A stretch of 64,000 nucleotides of DNA from Caryophanales bacterium UBA7581 (GTDB lineage: Bacteria; Bacillota_I; Bacilli_A; RFN20; CAG-826): positions 6,599 to 70,598 of the forward strand of contig DLKT01000003.1 of assembly GCA_002477825.1 (NCBI GenBank). Reading direction: 5' to 3'. Of this stretch, positions 46,993 through 54,288 are shown in pieces (position 1 is the first letter of the stretch; every line of letters starts with the position of its first letter). The position numbers and the translations under genes were made by a program. The notes below the pieces were generated by a model. It worked only from the letters and a program-made list of their open reading frames with translations. It did not search any database and had not been told where the DNA came from.

Positions 46993-47652
46993 ATGGAAAG
47001 AACTTGGGAAATTTTTTTTGAAGAAGAAAAACAAAAAGAATTTATGCATCGGTTGCATAATTTTTTAGCGCTTGAATACCGCTCGCATACGGTTTATCCA
47101 CCCAAGAATTTATTGCTCAATGCCTTTAATTTAACTCCTTATTCTAAAGTGAAAGTTGTTATTATTGGTCAAGATCCTTATCATGAACCGAATCAAGCGA
47201 TGGGATTATCGTTTTCCGTTCCCGAAGGAGAACCTCTTCCACCAAGTTTACAAAATATTTATAAGGAAATAGAAAATGACTTAGGTGTTCATATGAAGCC
47301 GAATGGTGATTTAACTTATTTAGCTAAACAAGGCGTATTATTATTAAATGCTTTATTAAGTGTTCGTAGAGGTATAGCTCTATCACATCAAATTCCAGAA
47401 TATGAACAATTATTAAAAGATGTTTTATTATATTTAGATCAAAGTGACGAACCGATTGTTTTCTTATTATGGGGGCGCTTTGCTAGAAATTTAAAACCTT
47501 ATATCACGAATCCGAATCGATTAATTTTAGAATCCACCCATCCATCGCCTTTAAGTGCAAATCGTGGTGGCTTCTTTAATCAACATCATTTTTCAAAAAC
47601 TAATCAATATTTAATAGAACATCATCTTGAGCCGATTCATTGGCAAAATTAA
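46993..47652 (+). CDS. ung: Uracil-DNA glycosylase, family 1
   Basis: 219 aa, normal length. Removes uracil from DNA. The catalytic motif GQDPYHEPNQAMGLSFSV is near 62, with the water-activating Asp; the uracil-recognition Asn is in LLLNALLSV near 117, and the minor-groove loop HPSPLSANRGGF is near 184. AGGTG precedes the start. A terminator hairpin overlaps the stop codon and is shared with the convergent GerQ-like gene. Confidence 0.96.
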   Translation: MERTWEIFFEEEKQKEFMHRLHNFLALEYRSHTVYPPKNLLLNAFNLTPYSKVKVVIIGQDPYHEPNQAMGLSFSVPEGEPLPPSLQNIYKEIENDLGVHMKPNGDLTYLAKQGVLLLNALLSVRRGIALSHQIPEYEQLLKDVLLYLDQSDEPIVFLLWGRFARNLKPYITNPNRLILESTHPSPLSANRGGFFNQHHFSKTNQYLIEHHLEPIHWQN

Positions 47653-47675
47653 AAAGGAGCGTGAGCTCCTTTTAT
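47652..47675. terminator. Bidirectional terminator between ung and gerQ-like gene
   Basis: AAAAGGAGC and GCTCCTTTT pair perfectly around GTGA; the ung stop and the stop of the minus-strand gene both lie at its edges. Confidence 0.8.
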
Positions 47676-48121
47676 TCTATCACTTCATAGTAATTCACAT
47701 ATACCGCGACAATTACGGTAAGTAATTTCGTATCGGGGTTTTCGAGAATTAATTTATCGTTTCCAGCGAACATAATTCTACCTTCTAAAATTACGTCATG
47801 CCATTGAGAAGAATCGGGAAAACTACAATATACACGGACTTTTTTTCCAGTAAAAGTGTTGATGTGAATATCTAACGATTGATCGGTACCACTGTTATCC
47901 ATGTTTTGCTTTAAAGCTTCTTCTAAAGTTTGCCCACGTACTGTTTCAATTGGAATTTGTTCAATAGGTGGTTGAACCGCTCCCGCTTGAGGACGCATTG
48001 TGGTAGGTTGTGGTGGTTGAGGCGTACCTTGATATGGTGGAGGTGTGCCCATTCCTTGGTCCATGGTTGGCGTTGGGTAAGGTACCCCATAGTAGTTCGG
48101 TGGAGGTTGCATACGATCCAT
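47672..48121 (-). CDS. GerQ-like spore coat protein
   Basis: 149 aa. The N-terminal third (MDRMQPPPNYYGVPYPTPTM and on) is rich in Pro, Gln, Gly and Tyr, as in coat proteins. The C-terminal 60 residues match the pattern of GerQ (YwdL), the inner coat protein needed to localise the cortex-lytic enzyme CwlJ: GKKVRVYCSFPDSSQW, then VILEGRIMFAGNDKLILENP, then VAVYVNYYEVIE, corresponding to the GKxATxYMTFxxxxxWxAKxFKGxIExAGRDHIIISDP pattern of GerQ. The ATG at 48121 has AAGGAG 9 nt upstream; the upstream in-frame ATG at 48238 is in the riboswitch region. The assignment comes from pattern memory, not a search. Confidence 0.65.
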   Translation of the reverse strand: MDRMQPPPNYYGVPYPTPTMDQGMGTPPPYQGTPQPPQPTTMRPQAGAVQPPIEQIPIETVRGQTLEEALKQNMDNSGTDQSLDIHINTFTGKKVRVYCSFPDSSQWHDVILEGRIMFAGNDKLILENPDTKLLTVIVAVYVNYYEVIE

Positions 48122-48191
48122 AAATGAATCTCCTTTCGTATTATCAATATATCTTACGAAAAAAATTTCCAATATAGACCAAAAATATCCC

Positions 48192-48220
48192 TTGTTTTTT
48201 TTTTGAAAGCATGCTAATAT
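48192..48220 (+). promoter_or_regulatory. Promoter of the TPP riboswitch-thiT unit
   Basis: TTGTTT (48192-48197), 17 nt, TAATAT (48215-48220) with TG at the extended -10 position. The riboswitch begins about 7 nt later. Confidence 0.65.
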
Positions 48221-48225
48221 CGTAT

Positions 48226-48304
48226 CGGGAGCTAGCAAGAGCTGGCTGAGAGTATTTCTGATCTGAAATAGACCATACCTGATCCAGGTAATGCTGGCGT
48301 AGGA
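48226..48304 (+). ncRNA. TPP (THI-box) riboswitch
   Basis: The conserved THI-box elements appear in order: CGGGAGC, GCTGGCTGAGAG (48241-48252), GACC, ACCTGATCCAGGT and AATGCTGGCGTAGGA. It senses thiamine pyrophosphate and controls the thiamine transporter gene 35 nt downstream. Its last bases (GGCG and AGGA) can pair instead with TCCTCGCC at 48315-48322, a plausible switch helix just before the ribosome site. Confidence 0.95.
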
Positions 48305-48339
48305 TTTTTTTTATTCCTCGCCGAATGGGAGTGAATAAA

Positions 48340-48882
48340 ATGAGAAGAGTTCATAAAATGGTTTTGACCGCATTGATGGTATCGGCGGCCTTCGTCATCG
48401 CAGTGTTGATGAAATTAATGCCTTTAATGGCAATGCCGAATGGCGGATCGATATCTTTAGCGATGTTACCTATCTTTATTGTAGGCTTTATGCTTGGACC
48501 TAAATATGGGTTCATGGCTGGAATTGCTTATGGTTTATTGAACTTCTTATCGGATGGATATGCATTTCACTGGGCTTCCTTAATATTTGACTATTTAGTA
48601 GCCTTTGGTTGTTTAGGTGTTAGTGGTTTCTTTGCTCGTTATGCATTACGAGGATATAAACCTATTAACTATATTTACTTTGCATTAGGTATGATTATCC
48701 CATCCATTCTTCGTTTTGCATCCCACACCGTTTCTGGTGTTATTGCTTATGATACAGCATGGATGGCATCAATTGCTTATAACGGACCTTATGTCTTTGC
48801 CTCAATGCTTTGTTGTTTAGTCGTTGGTTTCTTGATTTATCCATTCTTGATGAATTACATGCAAGAAGAAAAAATCATATAA
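48340..48882 (+). CDS. thiT: Thiamine ECF transporter S component ThiT
   Basis: About 180 aa membrane protein with six helices, the thiamine-binding unit of an energy-coupling-factor transporter; the shared EcfA, EcfA' and EcfT subunits are not in the window. Hallmark residues are visible: MPNGGSISLAMLPI near 38, GPKYGFMAGIAYGLL near 62, and RFASHTVSGVI near 132. The TPP riboswitch upstream supports the substrate. GGGAGTG spacing favours the ATG at 48340 over the one at 48325. Confidence 0.93.
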   Translation: MRRVHKMVLTALMVSAAFVIAVLMKLMPLMAMPNGGSISLAMLPIFIVGFMLGPKYGFMAGIAYGLLNFLSDGYAFHWASLIFDYLVAFGCLGVSGFFARYALRGYKPINYIYFALGMIIPSILRFASHTVSGVIAYDTAWMASIAYNGPYVFASMLCCLVVGFLIYPFLMNYMQEEKII

Positions 48883-48919
48883 ATTCGGTTATCACTTTCT
48901 TTCCCCCAAGAAGGTAATA

Positions 48920-48954
48920 ATAAAAGGCGCAGCTTCTGAAGTTGCGCCTTTTCC
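48920..48954. terminator. Bidirectional terminator between thiT and htpG
   Basis: AAAAGGCGCA and TGCGCCTTTT form a 10-bp stem, extended by G-T and CTT/AAG pairs to a tight loop, with T and A runs on the two sides. Confidence 0.85.
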
Positions 48955-48968
48955 TTTACTTATAATTT

Positions 48969-50888
48969 TTATTTTTTGGTTGCTTTTACCATTAATTTCG
49001 CAATGGCTTTACTAAAGCTTGCGGGATCTTTAAGCGTGAAGCCTTCAATTAATAAAGCTTGATCATAAAGAACTTTCGCTAATTCGTCGAATTCTTCTTT
49101 TTCACTTACATTTTCAAGAGCTTCTACGAGTTCATGATGTGGGTTAATTTCTAGAATCTTAGTCGCTTTAGCGTCTTCGCTATTTGGCATTTGATGTAAA
49201 ACTTTTTCCATACCCATAGAAAGACCGCCTTCTTGAGAAACTAAGCAAACTGGAGAATCAACAAGACGAGTAGAGAAGCGAACATCTGCGACATCATCTT
49301 TTAATGAATCTTTCATACGATCGAGGAAGGATTTCTTTTCTTCTTCCATCTTTTTCACTTGTTCTTTTTCTTCATCGGAAGTAACTTCTAAGTTAGCTTC
49401 GCTAATATTTTTGAATTCAACACCATCATAATCGTGCATCATCATTAAAGCGAATTCATCAACATCATCACTCAAAATTAAGACATCTAATTCGTTTTTG
49501 ATAATGGCATCCATTTGAGGAAGACTGCGGATAGCGTCTTTTGAGGTACCAGTAACGAAATAGATATATTTTTGATTCTCTTTCATTTGCTCTTTATATT
49601 GCTTTAAAGAAAGGGGTTGATCACTCTTTAAAGTTTTATAAACGAGTAAATCTTTTAATAAATCTTTTCTTTGGCCATAGCTTTCATAAATACCATATTT
49701 TAAATGAGAGCCATACATTTCAAAGAATTTAAGATATTTATCGTAATCGGTATCTTTTAATTTGGTCAATTCATTAATAATCTTTTTCTCTAGATTTGTG
49801 GCAATTTTATGAAGTTCTGCACTCTTTTGTAACATTTCTCGAGAAATGTTTAATGATAAATCACTAGAGTCAACAAGACCTTTCATAAATTTCAAATAGT
49901 CAGGAATTAAATCCTTACATTTTTCCATAATGAAGACACCTTTGGTGTAGAGTTGTAATCCTTTTTCATATTTTTCACTATATAAATCAAAAGGAACATT
50001 TCCTGGGATGTAGAGTAAAGCATCATAAGATAATAAACCTTCTACATGGAAGAACATAGAAGTTAATGGATCAGAATAATCATTGAATTTACTCTTATAA
50101 AATTCATTCTTTTCTTCTTCGGTAACTTCGCTTTTATTCTTTTTCCATAATGGAATCATGGAATTTAAAGTCTTGTCTTCAATGTGTTTTGTGTATTTTC
50201 CTTCAATCACATTACCATTTTCATCTTTTTCCGGAATTTCTTCTTCGACTTCCATACGAATTGGATAACGAATATAGTCGCTATATTTCTTCACGAGTTC
50301 TTCAATTTTCCAACTATCTAAGTAGGTATCATAATCCGCTTCTTCTTTGTTTTCACGTAAATAAAGGGTAATTGAAGTGCCGGCTTTACTTCTTTCGATT
50401 TCTTCAATGGTATAAGATTCTTCACCAGTGGAAGTGAAACGATAGGCGTGTTCATCTACAATAGAACGAGTTTCTACGACTACTTTTTGAGCAACCATGA
50501 AGGCACTATAGAAACCAACACCGAATTGGCCGATAATATCAATTTCTTTGGCTTCACTTTGTGCTTCTTCAATTTTTTTCATGAATTCAGAAGAACCACT
50601 TTTGGCAATGGTACCTAAATTACTAACGAGTTCATCGTGGGTCATACCAATACCATCATCAGTGAGGGTAATGGTACGATTTTCTTTGTCTACAGTGATA
50701 CGAATTTCGGGATTTTCGGCATCGTGGATGTTTTCATTGGTTAAAGACATATAGTGTCTTTTATCCATAGCATCACTTGCATTAGAGATTAATTCTCTTA
50801 AGAAAATCTCTTGATTGGTATAAATAGAGTTAATCATTAAATCTAACAAACGTTTGGATTCAGTTTTAAATTTTTTAGTTTCTTTCAT
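48969..50888 (-). CDS. htpG: Chaperone protein HtpG (Hsp90)
   Basis: 639 aa, complete. ATP-dependent dimeric chaperone of the cytoplasm. The N-terminal GHKL ATPase domain has the catalytic Glu in FLRELISNASDAMDK near 28-42, DDGIGMTHDEL near 78-88 and GQFGVGFYSAF near 117. The middle domain contains the LNISREMLQ segment near 349, where the Arg contacts ATP. The C-terminal dimerisation domain is intact and, as in bacteria, lacks MEEVD. AAGGAGG precedes the ATG. The promoter overlaps a CIRCE element, so HrcA control is predicted. Confidence 0.97.
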   Translation of the reverse strand: MKETKKFKTESKRLLDLMINSIYTNQEIFLRELISNASDAMDKRHYMSLTNENIHDAENPEIRITVDKENRTITLTDDGIGMTHDELVSNLGTIAKSGSSEFMKKIEEAQSEAKEIDIIGQFGVGFYSAFMVAQKVVVETRSIVDEHAYRFTSTGEESYTIEEIERSKAGTSITLYLRENKEEADYDTYLDSWKIEELVKKYSDYIRYPIRMEVEEEIPEKDENGNVIEGKYTKHIEDKTLNSMIPLWKKNKSEVTEEEKNEFYKSKFNDYSDPLTSMFFHVEGLLSYDALLYIPGNVPFDLYSEKYEKGLQLYTKGVFIMEKCKDLIPDYLKFMKGLVDSSDLSLNISREMLQKSAELHKIATNLEKKIINELTKLKDTDYDKYLKFFEMYGSHLKYGIYESYGQRKDLLKDLLVYKTLKSDQPLSLKQYKEQMKENQKYIYFVTGTSKDAIRSLPQMDAIIKNELDVLILSDDVDEFALMMMHDYDGVEFKNISEANLEVTSDEEKEQVKKMEEEKKSFLDRMKDSLKDDVADVRFSTRLVDSPVCLVSQEGGLSMGMEKVLHQMPNSEDAKATKILEINPHHELVEALENVSEKEEFDELAKVLYDQALLIEGFTLKDPASFSKAIAKLMVKATKK

Positions 50889-50918
50889 AATTATATTCCT
50901 CCTTTTTAGGATACGAAA

Positions 50919-50947
50919 ACATTATAGTTCACTATTTTAGCACTGTC
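50919..50947 (-). promoter_or_regulatory. Consensus sigma-A promoter of htpG
   Basis: On the minus strand: TTGACA (50947-50942), 17 nt, TATAAT (50924-50919), a perfect consensus promoter 31 nt before the start codon. Confidence 0.92.
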
Positions 50948-50961
50948 AAGCCAAGAGTGCT
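50935..50961 (-). promoter_or_regulatory. CIRCE element (HrcA operator)
   Basis: TTAGCACTG, 9-nt spacer, GAGTGCTAA on the plus strand: the CIRCE inverted repeat with a single mismatch in the innermost base of one arm. It covers the -35 hexamer and part of the spacer of the htpG promoter, the classic position for repression by HrcA at normal temperature. Confidence 0.92.
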
Positions 50962-51020
50962 AAAAAATATAAACGATTAAGATTGTATAATCGGCACAAA
51001 ATATTTTAGAGGTGAACGAT

Positions 51021-52625
51021 ATGAAGAATCCTTTTCATAAAATGATGTTTCTATTAGCCACAGTAGCGGTAATTTTCTCCACGCTTTCTTTGCTTAATTA
51101 TCGCGAAGAAGACCTTATACAACCGAATGAAAATCAAATACAAAATTTTTTTAAAAAGCCAATAAAAAAAGAAAGTGAAGAAGTGTTTTCACCCCTTTCT
51201 TCTTTATATAAAGACAATAAAATTCATCATGCCGATAGCATGCTTCAAGAAGAAAATATTATTTATTACATTCAAGAAAACACTATTCTTCGCTTTGATG
51301 AAGAAACGCTAGAATTTCAGTCCTATGCTTTATCTTCTTTTTACCCTGTTGAAATGCAAATTTATCAACATCAACTCATTGTTTTTGGTGTCACTTCTAA
51401 TGAAAAAATCATTGAAATTGATCAAGATAAATCTTTTCCTTATGCGGATTATGAATTTCAAATTGTATTTTTAGAAAAGAAAAATCTAAAGAAAATCCGA
51501 CAAATTCGTTTTTATCACTGCTATTATATTGAGTCGCAAATTATGAATGGAAAAATGTATTTTTCTTTAGGAACTACAGACATCGTAAACAAAGAAACTC
51601 AAGAATTTATTTATCCACGTTATAAAGATAGCTTTTATCCATTAGAACAAAAATTATCAAGCGATCAAATCTTTATGATGCAAGATGGACAGCCCGTGAT
51701 GTCGATGACACTTTTATGTAAATTGAATCTGGATTTTTTGTTTAGTAATGTTACGATGATCGGGCTACTGGGCATTGATGGAATGATTCAAATAACCCCT
51801 TCCTATGTGATTGTTTCTTGCTCTTCCTATCAAAAAATCATGTACACACATTTTTTATTCTTCTCTTTACGTCAATTTTCTTATGAAGGAAAAGTAACGT
51901 TAAAAGGATACTTAATGAACATAGAAGCGATGAATGTATATGAGGATTATTTTCGCGTATTGTTATCCTATTATGAAGAAGAAGGCGTTTTCCACCAAGT
52001 ATACAATGTCCGTATTTCTGATTTTCAGGTTTTGTCTACCAAGGAAGTAGCGCCTTTAGAAAACATTTATTGTATGCGGTATAAAGATAATTTCCTTTAT
52101 ATCTCGGCTTTTCAATATATTGATCCTTTATATGTTCTTGATTTTTCTAATCCGATGAAAATTCAAACTATTTTAAAAAAGGAAACTCAATGGGTACAAG
52201 AATATATTGAAATCCATGATGATTTTATTTTTACAGTAGGCAGGAAAATAGACCAAGATTTAATGCCGAAAGAGACGGTTTTTAGCATCCTTCATCCAGA
52301 GACACTCGATGTATTAAATAGCTATACGTTAGATGAAAATATTTCTTTACAAGTCATATGGAATGAACGGTCCGTAATTCAAAGAGACAATGAGTGGTTC
52401 TTTTTAGGATTTATCGAACAGAAATCATTTATTTTTCGTATAAAGATAACAACTTCTATAGAATATTTAACGCCGATTTTGCTTTATGAAAATTGGCTAC
52501 AACGTATAGTTTTTGGTCAAAAGTACTTGATTGCTTTTGGCTATGAAGGTCTCTATTTATATCATATAAATGATTTTTCTTTAGCAAAAACTTTTACCTA
52601 TCAAAGAAAAGATGAAAATCGCTAA
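51021..52625 (+). CDS. Membrane-anchored beta-propeller domain protein
   Basis: About 534 aa. A single N-terminal membrane segment (residues 7-24) anchors a large extracytoplasmic domain of beta strands. The second half follows the pattern of secreted C-terminal beta-propeller proteins (PF09826-like): GYLMNIEAMNVYEDYFRVLL near 295, MRYKDNFLYISAFQYIDPLY near 345, VLDFSNPMKI near 367. The first half has blade-like repeats of strand pairs (IIYYIQENTILRFDEETLE). GAGGTG 6 nt upstream sets the ATG at 51021; the GTG at 51012 overlaps the ribosome site. Function unknown; it diverges from htpG. Confidence 0.75.
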   Translation: MKNPFHKMMFLLATVAVIFSTLSLLNYREEDLIQPNENQIQNFFKKPIKKESEEVFSPLSSLYKDNKIHHADSMLQEENIIYYIQENTILRFDEETLEFQSYALSSFYPVEMQIYQHQLIVFGVTSNEKIIEIDQDKSFPYADYEFQIVFLEKKNLKKIRQIRFYHCYYIESQIMNGKMYFSLGTTDIVNKETQEFIYPRYKDSFYPLEQKLSSDQIFMMQDGQPVMSMTLLCKLNLDFLFSNVTMIGLLGIDGMIQITPSYVIVSCSSYQKIMYTHFLFFSLRQFSYEGKVTLKGYLMNIEAMNVYEDYFRVLLSYYEEEGVFHQVYNVRISDFQVLSTKEVAPLENIYCMRYKDNFLYISAFQYIDPLYVLDFSNPMKIQTILKKETQWVQEYIEIHDDFIFTVGRKIDQDLMPKETVFSILHPETLDVLNSYTLDENISLQVIWNERSVIQRDNEWFFLGFIEQKSFIFRIKITTSIEYLTPILLYENWLQRIVFGQKYLIAFGYEGLYLYHINDFSLAKTFTYQRKDENR

Positions 52626-52644
52626 TTTTCTTTATCATCTTTTA

Positions 52645-52653
52645 TGGTATAAT
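52645..52653 (+). promoter_or_regulatory. Extended -10 promoter of the DUF3137-like gene
   Basis: TG-G-TATAAT lies 31 nt before the start at 52685, directly after the upstream stop codon. Confidence 0.6.
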
Positions 52654-52684
52654 ACTATTAATTTATGAATAGGAGAAATCGCCC

Positions 52685-53683
52685 ATGGAAGAAAATAAAG
52701 AAGAATTAGTGGTTGAAGAAACTAAAGAAGAAACCAAAGGTGAAGAACTAGCACCAAAAGAAGAATCAGAAGAAAAGGAACCTAAAAAAGCTTCAAAAGA
52801 GAAGACTTTTCAAAAAATAGAAGAAAATCGTAAATCATTCTATGACGCTTATAATAAACAAAAAAAGCAAAATACATGGATTATCGTTATTTTTGGTATA
52901 GCCGCTATCTCGATTTTCCTTGCTCTTAACAAATATATTTATATTGCTTTTATTATCGTTGCCGTTTTGATGGTTATTTTATATTTCTATTCTAAAAAGA
53001 TGAAAGAGGCTATGGAAAAGAAAATCCAAGATTATATTTCAGAGTTTTATAACCTTTCCAATGATTTTGCTTTTTCAAATACCGCTTTTCATGATTTAAC
53101 ATTTGAACCACAAACCAAAATTGAAGAAAAAGCATTTACGGATTCCGGTTTCATTAATGGCATTACTCATGTAGCTAGCCGTAATATGGCAAAAGGTAAA
53201 TTAAAAGAAATGAACTTCCAGGCTTTTGATTGTGTGGCGAAAATTGTTGCTAAAAATAAAGAAGAAGTATGTTTCTTAGGTAAGTTCTTTACTTTTGAAC
53301 AAGCTGAACATTACGACTATAAAACCTTGATTTATATTCCTTCTAAAGATCCAAATGGCGCAGGTCCTAATGATTTAGAGGGATTAGAAGAAAAGAAAGA
53401 ATTAGGCAATTCTCATTTAAGAGTGTGGAGCAACGATCCTAATGTTAGTCGTATTTTCACTAAAAAAGTCTATGATGCTTTAGCTAAATTTGAACCTAAT
53501 GATTGCTTGGTAGATGTCGCTATTAGCATCAAAGAAGATAAGATTTATGTGGCATTAAGCTATGAAAATGAATTGATGGTGTTACCACTTTTAGAACCAT
53601 TTAAAGAAGGACCAACTCTTCAATATACTGAAGATTTGAAAAAAGTTGCAGCCCTGATGGATGTTCTTCATATCAAGGCCTAA
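52685..53683 (+). CDS. DUF3137-like membrane protein
   Basis: 332 aa. An acidic, Glu/Lys-rich N-terminal tail of about 55 residues (VVEETKEETKGEELAPKEES) is followed by two closely spaced membrane helices (about 60-77 and 81-100) and a soluble domain of about 230 residues. The C-terminal order ELGNSHLRVWSNDPNVSRIF, then DVAISIKEDKIYVALSYENE resembles DUF3137 proteins (Gly-phosphate-like end segment with F-VYS-D pattern). No catalytic motif is seen. AGGAG precedes the start. Function unknown. Confidence 0.65.
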   Translation: MEENKEELVVEETKEETKGEELAPKEESEEKEPKKASKEKTFQKIEENRKSFYDAYNKQKKQNTWIIVIFGIAAISIFLALNKYIYIAFIIVAVLMVILYFYSKKMKEAMEKKIQDYISEFYNLSNDFAFSNTAFHDLTFEPQTKIEEKAFTDSGFINGITHVASRNMAKGKLKEMNFQAFDCVAKIVAKNKEEVCFLGKFFTFEQAEHYDYKTLIYIPSKDPNGAGPNDLEGLEEKKELGNSHLRVWSNDPNVSRIFTKKVYDALAKFEPNDCLVDVAISIKEDKIYVALSYENELMVLPLLEPFKEGPTLQYTEDLKKVAALMDVLHIKA

Positions 53684-53732
53684 AAGTTGGCAAAAAAAGG
53701 TAACATATAGAAAAATATATATAAGTTATATA

Positions 53733-53761
53733 TTGAAATATATAAAAGTATTCGGTAGAAT
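53733..53761 (+). promoter_or_regulatory. Promoter candidate of the hydrogenase operon
   Basis: TTGAAA (53733-53738), 17 nt, TAGAAT (53756-53761). The transcript would start near 53768 and have a short leader with GGGAGGG before the ATG at 53800. Inverted repeats cover both hexamers. Confidence 0.55.
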
Positions 53762-53777
53762 ATTATCGAATACTTTT
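53744..53777 (+). terminator. Hairpin of 11 bp over the hyd promoter: terminator and/or operator
   Basis: AAAAGTATTCG and CGAATACTTTT pair perfectly around a 12-nt loop and are followed by more T residues, so it can end the upstream DUF3137-like transcript. The same bases surround the proposed -10 of the hydrogenase promoter, so they could also be a repressor site. Confidence 0.65.
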
Positions 53778-53799
53778 TTAAGTTTTAGGGAGGGCATAT

Positions 53800-54288
53800 A
53801 TGGCTCATTTAAGTGAAGCTGCGGTCAAGCAAATCCATGAGATCATTAACCGCTATAAGGAGGAAAAAACTCCTTTAATGATGATCTTAAGTGACATCCA
53901 AAAAGAGTATGGCTACATTCCTTTAGAGGTACAAGAACTCGTATCTGAAGAAACAGGAATTTCAGTCGCAGAAATTTATGGCGTTGTCACATTCTATTCT
54001 TTCTTTTCCCTTAATCCAAAAGGTCGCTATGTGATCGGTTGTTGTTTAGGGACTGCTTGTTACGTGAAAGGAGCACAACAAGTTATCGACAAATTCTCCG
54101 ATATTTTAGGCATTCAACCTGGTGAAACCACCGAAGATGGTATGTTTACGATTGATGCCTTACGCTGCATTGGTGCATGTGGTATCGCACCAGCCGTTTC
54201 TATTAATGGTAAGGTTTATCCAAAAGTGGCTGTAAATGATGTACCTCACATCATTGATGAATATCGTAAATTAGGAGGTGAGCAATAA
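53800..54288 (+). CDS. hydC: [FeFe]-hydrogenase subunit HydC (NuoE-like)
   Basis: 162 aa thioredoxin-fold [2Fe-2S] protein, homologous to NuoE, the small diaphorase subunit of the trimeric hydrogenase. Helical N-terminal part, then four cluster ligands in CCLGTACYVKGAQ near 84-96 and LRCIGACGIAP near 124-134. It is expected to take part in electron transfer between NADH, ferredoxin and the hydrogenase subunit. A strong GGGAGGG precedes the start, and the last base of the stop overlaps the ATG of hydB. Confidence 0.93.
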   Translation: MAHLSEAAVKQIHEIINRYKEEKTPLMMILSDIQKEYGYIPLEVQELVSEETGISVAEIYGVVTFYSFFSLNPKGRYVIGCCLGTACYVKGAQQVIDKFSDILGIQPGETTEDGMFTIDALRCIGACGIAPAVSINGKVYPKVAVNDVPHIIDEYRKLGGEQ

